A DNA stretch of 64,000 nucleotides from Eopsaltria australis. Lineage: Eukaryota; Chordata; Aves; Passeriformes; Petroicidae. This document shows, one piece after another, positions 57,226 to 64,000 of the stretch; position 1 is the first letter of the stretch; the number at the start of each line of letters is the position of its first letter. The position numbers and the translations under genes are program-made. The notes beneath the pieces are model-generated. The model was not told where the DNA came from, ran no database searches, and saw nothing but the letters and a program-made list of their open reading frames with translations. The stretch lies in NCBI GenBank assembly GCA_034509425.1, contig JAVTVJ010000376.1:496001-560000 (forward strand), in the 5' to 3' direction.

Positions 57226-57379
57226 ATCCCATCTAATGCCGAGGCTGAAAGAATCGCGCTCCCACGAGTCCTTGCTCAGTCCCAGTAGCGCTGTTGAGGC
57301 TCTGGATCTCAGTATGGAGGAGGAAGTGGTCATCAAGCCAGTCCACAGCAGCATCCTGGGACAAGACTACTGCTTTGAG
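57226..57379 (+). CDS. DAB2IP: DAB2IP coding exon: [10 protein letters not shown] motif and PH-domain core
   Basis: A 154-bp exon. One base completes the split Arg, then 51 codons end in phase 0 at GAG|GTAAGG (GT at 57380). The peptide starts [19 protein letters not shown], continues [18 protein letters not shown] and ends [13 protein letters not shown]. The serine-rich [11 protein letters not shown] is a family hallmark just before the PH-domain strands, and [13 protein letters not shown] is a PH beta-strand region. The internal ATG at 57236 (Met-Pro-Arg-Leu) is, as I recall, the annotated start of a shorter human DAB2IP isoform. Here its context is weak (C at -3, C at +4), so it should be used mainly when no better upstream ATG exists or after reinitiation. 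Confidence 0.97.
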
Positions 57380-60300
57380 GTAAGGAGCTGTGCTGGGCTG
57401 TTCCTGCCGTGCTGTGGGGCCGGCTGGGGAGCCAGGTGTGGGCTGGCATCTGGGGTCTGGCTGTTACCAAACATCGCTGCTCGGAATTGCTACACAGAGA
57501 CCATTTCATAGGCAGAAAATTGCTCCCATCTTTCCAAGGAGGATCATATCCACACAATCAGAGCAATGAGCTCCTTGTAAGCGCTGTCGCAGCAGAGCTG
57601 CTGGCACAGGTGCTGCACTGCTTAGGGCTGTGTATCAGCAGAGCATAAATTTGTTTGTGCTCCTACAGTTTATGTTCATACAGATATTGGGAAGTGCTAA
57701 TCCCCACTCAGTGTTCCCAGAAACATTTCACGTGGTCACAGAGCCAGCCTGCTGCTGTCTGTGGGAGTGTGGAGGACTTTGTCTAGAAAACTGAAGCTTC
57801 CCTTGTTTGGGTAAATAGAAAAATTTGTGAGCATTTCAGATTACTTTGACATCTGTTATGGCATGTGGTGAGGTCTGTGCTGGCAGGGGGGGTAGGACAC
57901 GTAGAGCCCAGGCTGTAGCTGGGTAATTCAGTGCAGTATATCTTGGGAATCATGTGTCCGGAATTGTGGATGGCAAAGTATCATTGCTCATGGCAGTGGC
58001 TGGGTACAGAACTGGGAAATTATTTTCTTACAGTAATAAGGTGGTGGATGTTTGTGTTTCTGTGAAAAGAAGGTAACACTTGTTTGTCCTTGGACATAGA
58101 GAAGCAGATAAATGGTGTATCTGTGCTTGGATTGTGCTGTAGGGGTGATGGGGCTGCAGGCTGTCCTTGGATGGGCAGTGCTGGATGAGAGCACATGTCA
58201 GTGTTCAGGAGCAGTCAGACTGGAAAGATGAAGATATTTTTCTTTACTGAAATCAGCACATTTTGAAATAAATGAGTTAAAAAGATCCATTTCTTAAAAT
58301 ATAAGCAGGTAACATGGAAAGAGTCTTACAAAAAATAGCCCCAAACATAAACTCCACAGTGGGCTGAGCTATAAATTTTGCAGTGCTGTTCATTCTTTGT
58401 GGAATTGAGCAAGTGCAATGGGTCAGGAGGGGAACGGTTTTGTAAATTATGTGTCCTCTATTACATTCCACTCAAGAAAGATAAAATGAAGCTAGATGGA
58501 AAATGGATGTGACATCCATAATATAAGAGTTGTTTACCAATTCTGCTCAGCCCACAAGAGGAGAGGAAGGGATATGAACAGAACTTGTAAAAAGTTGAGT
58601 GAGAGGGAAATTACACAAGTCACGCACTTGGAAGGAGGAAGAAAATTTTGGGGTTAAGTGAGTTAGATAAAGAGAAGTCACTCTGTAAAAAAAGAATGTG
58701 TTAATTGCTGTTCTGCAAACCCTGCAGAGGAGAGAAAGAATGCCAGGAAACAACAGGGACATTGATTTGTCACTGGTGGCTGCTCACCAGCAAGCTCCAG
58801 CGGGAGGGACCGAGGTGAGAGCTAAATGGCACTTTGTGTCAGTGCCTGGGTCTCGTGTCTCCTGAGAGCCTCTTCCAAGCTGGGAGTGAGGTCAGCACTG
58901 GAATGAGTTTGCAGATCTCCTGGGATCTCTGGTGGGGGCCAGGCAGTGACTGCAGCCCACAGCACTCGGGTACCACTGATGGACACAAAGGAGCTCAGGG
59001 GATGTCCTGACTGAGAAATGCTGAGTGAGAAGGCCCTGCCAGGGTCACAGGGGTGAGGGAAGCGCAGGTGTTCTCCGAGCAGTGAATTGGGAAGGTGCTG
59101 CAGTTGGTGGTGGTGCCTCATCCCTGCCCCTGGAGGCTGTTGTGGCCCTGCTCTGCAGGGAGGTGTTGGGAGCAGGCAGGGCTGCAGCCTCCAGGTGAGA
59201 AGTGAAGCTGTTGCTGGGCAGTGCCAGCCTCACTCAACCCTTCACCACCTTCTCCCGGCATGGGGTGGCCGGGCAGGGACAGGGTCAGTGCCTCGGGAGC
59301 TGTTCCCATCCCCAGCTGGCCCGGGGCCATCGGTTCTCACCTGACACAGCTCCTCCCCCCAGCAGCCTCGTGGCCCGGGGAACAGGCCAGGAAGATCTGA
59401 CACGGCTGCAGATGGAGGAGAGCGGGTTGGGAGAGGAACTGGCAGCACACCCAGACAGAGACAAAAGCGAGAGGTGCCAAAGCCATCTGCAGTGGAAAAC
59501 AACCAAGTGGCTCGTTGGGAGGCAGCTGGTGGATGAAGGTGCAGGGAATTGTTCCTCCCTTTTATCTCCACCACCCTGCATTAAGATTCTCAGCCCCAGT
59601 GCTCAGCCCTGCTTCCCTCAGCTCTGCCAGGGAGCACAGTCAGCACCAGGGCAGGGCTTTTCCACTGGCTGCATTTGGCTTTTTCTGCTTACATAGTTTT
59701 GTGAAACTTGCTTTTTCCTCACTTGCTGAGTACTTGGCAGTCGGTATTTACTTGTTTCCTTCATTGATTTTTTTTTTTTTTAAATTACTCAGCATCATCT
59801 CCTTTCTCCTTGGAAGACTCCTCAGTCAGCAAATCATCCCGTGCCACTGCACATGCTGCATGTGCTAAATATACAGTGGGCATCTCAGCCAGTGCCACAG
59901 GCTCAGAGCCAGGCTCCCAGAGCCTATTGCTGGGCCTGGTTTTTGGGGGGTCCTGGGCCAGGCAGGGCCATTAGGGCTGAGGGGCTCTCTGAGGTCTTGG
60001 CAGACCAAAGCCTCATCCCATTGCGCAGTTGTGCCTGAGCTGTCCCAGGACACAGCTGGGGGAAAGACAAACTGTGGTTGCTCCAGTAGAACTGAGCCTG
60101 TTGCCTCATCCTGGCCTTGCCTCAGCAAGGGAGAATTTAGTGGAGCTAAATTTAGCAGCACTGAATTGGATCCAGCTGTGCAAACGTTGGCCATTGCTCG
60201 CGTGGCCCTGGAGCGGCTGCAGGGCCAGGGGTGCAGCTGAGCCCTGGCTGCTCCTGGGAAAATCCTCTGGACATGGAGTGGAGCACCTTCAGTAGCTCAG

Positions 60301-62587
60301 TTACCATCCCATTACTCCATGGATATCCCTTCCACCCTGTACCTTAGGACTGCCTTAAAAAGACAAGATTTTGTCTGACTGAAGAGATCCAAGGACTGGG
60401 GATAATGAATAGGGAAAGTAACATTTCAGAAATTAATGAGTTTTATTAATTGAGTTTATCCTGTACATTTACAGTATTCCAACATATCCAAAATCTTGAT
60501 GAGACCAGAATACTCTCTTTATAAAGATAATTAATATCTCATAAAGATCATTAGTGCCATATGATACTTAAGTCAGAACTCAAAGCTGGGATGTGATTGC
60601 AGATCTGGGAAAAATTACATTTTTGGTCACACATGGTAGATGTGACCTTCAGCTCCCATCAGACCAAGACACACTTCATATCTGACACACAATTTTCCCC
60701 TTCTCTCACTTCAGCATGACAGTTACAGGTTTTTGAGGTTTTGAAAGATTAATTAATTTATAATTGGTTTAAAATTGAATAATGAATTTGACCATGATAA
60801 TTCATGTGTTTACTTAAGTGTGGCAAGAAAATACAGTGACAATCCTGTGTGCCTGCAGAACTTGGTGTGGGAAGGCTCAGGGATGGAGGTTTCCAGGAGC
60901 ATCAGCAGCAGAGGAGAGGAGTGAGGCAGGGGGGGTTTGTCACGGGAGATTTGGAAGAAGCTGGAAACACTCTGGAGCATGAAAGGATGCTGGAAAGATC
61001 ACACTGCTGTGCCTGCTGGTATGGAGTCCGTTTTTGCAGCTACAGGAGAGCTTGTGCTCAGCAGAATGTGTTTCACAGGCAGAGTATAAAAGCATGCAAG
61101 GACAGGGAGAGTGTCTGTCTGAAGGAGAAAGCCTCTGGAATATCAAGGGTTGGAAGATTCTTTGCGTCTTTATGTAAAGACAGAACAGGCCTCTTCTCAT
61201 TCTGCCCTGGTCTGTGTTCAAAGGAAGGGATGTGTTCAACTTATCACTGAGGTTTGCTAATGACAAATCTTAGTGAGTGCCAGCTCTGCTGTAAGAACAG
61301 GTTGGGCTTCTGGGAGATACATGAAATTAAAGGAGATTGTGTCTCCCAGAAGCTGATAACCCAGTGCACAGTGTGTAAACACAAACACTGGGAGATGATA
61401 AAGCACTCACAAATAACTCTGCAGGTTGAGACTGGCGGAAATGAAGCTCAGAGGGAAGTTATTTAAAGTAGCAGCCAGGTCCATTCAGCCTCCCAGCAGA
61501 GCTGTACGTGGCAAATATTGCTGGACACAAGTAAATGCAAAGGGCAGAGAGCTGGAGCCACGTTCCTGATGGTCAGGACCAGCAGGTGTGGAGGAGATGG
61601 GAGCAGGGATGTGGAGCAGCTTGGGGAATTCTGTGTGTGAGGAGCAGGTGCAGGGGGATACTGGCTTTGATGGCAAGGAAGTTTGGTGTGGGGGCATAGG
61701 AAGAAAATCTGGTGCCTGTCATTCTGGGCTGCCAGGCAGTGGTGCTTCCATGGACTCTGAGCAGGGCTGAGTTTCCTTGGGATAGCAGGAATGTGATGAG
61801 GAATAAGGAACACTTACATCTCTGGAAATGTCCCTGCTATGGGTGCGTTTCTTAAACCGTGGCTATGAATTCCCAAGGGCCAGAGCAAGTCACACAAACA
61901 CTGCAGAAATTCCCTTGGGATGAGCCTGGAAGCGTGAGAGGCGAGAGGAGGGCTCAGCAGCACTTCCAGCCATCTCCAGTGAAGGCCCCCTGGTTCTCCC
62001 CAGCTGGGGATGGTGCTGTGAGCTCTGAGTGCCCTGGCTGGGCCATGAGCTGGTACGAGCTGTACCACGGCCAGTGGGACAGACCTGTCCCCATGATCTT
62101 CACAGCAAGGGCTCCAGGAGGAGCAGGACGTGAAGAGGGGAGGTGGGAAAACAGCCTTTCCAAGCCTGGTGTTCTGCTGGAAACAAGGAATGGGTTGTTA
62201 CTGTCACAGGTTTTGGGCTGAGCCTGGAGGAATGCCAGGGAACCACTCGGAGTTCCAATTTACCTTCAGTTCATCTAAGGATTTGCACTCTCTCAGTTGT
62301 GGAACTTGGTGGTTTAAAGCATCACATGCATGGGGCCCATTATCTAGTGTTTTCTGGTGTGGAAGAGGAGAAGTAATTGGAATTTGCTTCTATGATTATT
62401 TCTGTGACATCCAGAGTTGTCCTGTTTTTCTGCCAGCCTTAGGGGCTGTTGCTTCATGCTTGGGTAAAGCTGTTTACTAAAAAAAAAAAAATTAAAATCC
62501 ACTAGCATCTTCCCTAAGTCCCCCTCTCCCCCAAACCACACTCTGCAGTGTTCTGGTCAAGACATAATCCTGTTCCTTTCCCTGTAG
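57380..62587 (+). other. DAB2IP: DAB2IP intron (5.2 kb), no other gene seen
   Basis: Phase-0 intron between GTAAGG (57380) and a TTTCCCTGTAG acceptor ending at 62587. Contents: a T-run at 59768-59781, an A-run near 62480-62492, a modestly CpG-richer patch at 59040-59400 and a TATAAAA-like string near 61085. Unique noncoding DNA otherwise, with no CR1 copy recognised. Confidence 0.93.
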
Positions 62588-62686
62588 GTGACGACTTCAT
62601 CAGGAAGTAAGTGCTTCTCGTGTCGTTCGGCAGCAGAGCGAGATAAATGGATGGAGAACCTGCGGCGTGCCGTGCACCCCAACAAG
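62588..62686 (+). CDS. DAB2IP: DAB2IP coding exon: C-terminal part of the PH domain
   Basis: A 99-bp, phase 0-0 exon of 33 codons. The peptide begins [20 protein letters not shown], continues [13 protein letters not shown] and stops at AAG|GTAGTG. It supplies the last PH beta-strands (KCFSC) and the C-terminal amphipathic helix [15 protein letters not shown] with the invariant PH Trp (residue 21 of the exon). The donor lacks the usual G at +5, so it is weaker than the two upstream donors. A symmetric exon could be skipped without frameshift but this would destroy the PH fold. The next exon, expected to begin Asp-Asn-Ser-Arg-Arg and lead into the C2 domain, is not found before 64000. Confidence 0.97.
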
Positions 62687-64000
62687 GTAGTGCCTGTGAG
62701 GAATTGCCTCTGCTCTAGTTCAGTTCCTCCTTATTACATTTTATAGCCCAGTGCATGGAGCAGCAGGGGAGGTATTGTCACTGGAGTGAGTAAGTGGAAC
62801 TCCAGGTCAGCCTTTTTCCATATTGCTTTCTTCCACATTTATATTTACAGACAAGCGCCAATTATTCCTTCCCCTCTTTTCTCAGCACACGCTGCTTCAG
62901 CTGTTGCTAGGAATTGATCAGACCTGAAGAATCTTCAGTGTTGCTGTTACTGATGGTACTTGTCCCTTCCACAGGACTTTCACCTCCCAAAAGCCATGGG
63001 GCAGATGTCAGGTAGCTGCCAGCAAAGTCACAAGGCTGAACAGTCCTGAAGAGTTCCTGTGTCAGCTCCTGACACAGACTCTGCTTTAGTGATGGAGGAG
63101 CTCAGATGTCCGTTTTTAGAGGTGACAGTGGAATGTTCCCTTCTCCAGCCAGTTGAGGTGCAAAGTCATCTCCTGGGATTTACAGGAACAAATCCTTCTC
63201 TTCAGTGGAACACAGGGACACCCAATATGCATTTTTATGGCCCTCTAAGACTAAGTACATCCTAAAATAAAATATACAGCTGCTTCTTCCTCGCTGTGCT
63301 GGAGTTGGTGGCAAAGTTTGGTCAGGATTAATGCAGGATTCCACAGCTGATGAACTCAACCAAGTCTTCTGCTGATCAGAGAGAACACAAATGATGGGAT
63401 CTTGTGAACTTTCCCTGGCTGTGCACACAGATTCAGTCCAGGCCTGGTGGGTTCTAAAAGGGCTCTCAGTCTCTGAGTTTGTTGTTCCCAGCACAGTGCC
63501 AAATGGCAGAATAAAAGATTTCCTTCAGTGTCAGAGCGTGAGCACTATAGGGGAGAGGTGGCCTTCTGCCTCTGGCAGCACGTTCTCTAGTGGAGTTTAG
63601 TGGCTCCAGTGCTTTCCAAAGGCTTTTCCTGGTGATCCTGACCTGAGAGAGCTGTGTAAGGTTTGTGTGGTCACACTTAGCCTGAGAGAACTCCTGGGAA
63701 TGTGATCTGGGGCTGGGCATGTCCCTGTGGCTTCAAGGTGCAGTGTTGAGTGAAAATCCATTTGGAAGTGTTTCCCTCGTCTCAAAACCTGCAGTAACTG
63801 ATGGCTGACTTTCCATCTTTGTTTGAGTTCATAGACAATAAACTCTCAGTATCTGACTCGATATTTCTGTCAGGAATTCAGTGTTCTTGTGCAGTTCCTG
63901 TGTGTACTTCCTGAACCTACAGTACCCCATTGTGGACTTGCAGCAGAATGTTCCTGCCCAGACTCCTGGGCTGAGCAGAGTGAGCCATGGCTGCTGTTTC
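62687..64000 (+). other. DAB2IP: DAB2IP intron, 5' part, runs off the window
   Basis: Unique noncoding sequence. I searched all of it for the expected next exon and found none. A GACAATA string at 63834 follows CATA rather than an acceptor AG and reads to a non-homologous sequence. Confidence 0.85.

Larger units (their letters stand above)
1..64000 (+). other. DAB2IP: DAB2IP gene body, partial (5' part; both ends outside the window)
   Basis: Three exons in order on the + strand read through as one continuous 124-residue stretch that I recognise as the DAB2IP N-terminal and PH-domain region. DAB2IP is a cytoplasmic Ras GTPase-activating and scaffold protein of the SynGAP/RASAL2/DAB2IP family. 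In mammals it dampens Ras and NF-kB/PI3K signalling and promotes ASK1-JNK signalling. The window lacks the usual upstream first exons and the C2, RasGAP, proline-rich and coiled-coil exons. Paralogue choice rests on the residues after the family-wide [11 protein letters not shown] motif ([13 protein letters not shown]), which fit DAB2IP rather than RASAL2 or SYNGAP1 as I remember them. No alignment was run. Confidence 0.93.

Noticed and set aside
61083..61092. TATAAAA-like string as a promoter
   Set aside because: Isolated in AT-rich intron with no CpG, initiator or downstream exon signal.
63830..63860. Possible next DAB2IP exon (GACAATA resembling Asp-Asn)
   Set aside because: No AG acceptor immediately precedes it and the following codons do not encode the expected Ser-Arg-Arg sequence.

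Overview
This is a single vertebrate nuclear locus, almost certainly from a bird. Interspersed repeats are nearly all CR1 LINE 3' ends carrying the typical tail (ctttaaggtcccttccaaccc followed by attctgtgat). No mammalian SINEs are visible, and CpG is depleted outside a few sharp islands. I cannot name the species. Most apparent ORFs are spurious.

The only protein-coding gene I can support is a 5' part of DAB2IP (DAB2-interacting protein/AIP1, a SynGAP-family Ras GTPase-activating protein) on the + strand. Three canonical, mutually phase-compatible coding exons are visible: 240-358 (basic N-terminal segment), 57226-57379, and 62588-62686 (PH-domain strands and C-terminal helix). Together they encode 124 continuous residues. 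Introns are 56,867 bp (359-57225), 5,208 bp (57380-62587) and a third running off the window. Earlier first exons lie to the left; C2, RasGAP and coiled-coil exons lie to the right.

The large intron holds the interest. A dense CpG island at about 50,100-51,230 looks like an internal promoter. It contains a short ORF with an optimal ACCATGG start (50238-50308) whose splice donor is exactly in phase with exon 57226. This would give a DAB2IP isoform with a new 24-residue N-terminus (Cys-Cys-Cys-Arg-Arg plus a hydrophobic run) in place of the basic segment. A second candidate first exon (to 50865), behind a CCAAT box and GC boxes, would instead give a 26-codon upstream ORF whose stop overlaps the conserved internal ATG at 57236 (TAATG). 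Weaker CpG-rich candidate regulatory regions lie at 1-205 (with a perfect RFX X-box), 5520-6010, 22230-22460, 28015-29200 and 34470-34525.

The rest of the introns is unique noncoding DNA with CR1 fragments (about 6.5, 9.2, 12.1, 23.5, 25.2, 26.4, 29.8 and 33.3 kb), minisatellites (26-bp unit at 11.0 kb, 17-bp at 15.0 kb, 12-bp family at 27.6 kb, 31-bp x10 at 56.7 kb), a (TCCTC)n pyrimidine tract at 41.6 kb, and small microsatellites, hairpins and G-quadruplex motifs. No tRNA, rRNA, CRISPR, intact transposon ORF or second gene was recognised.
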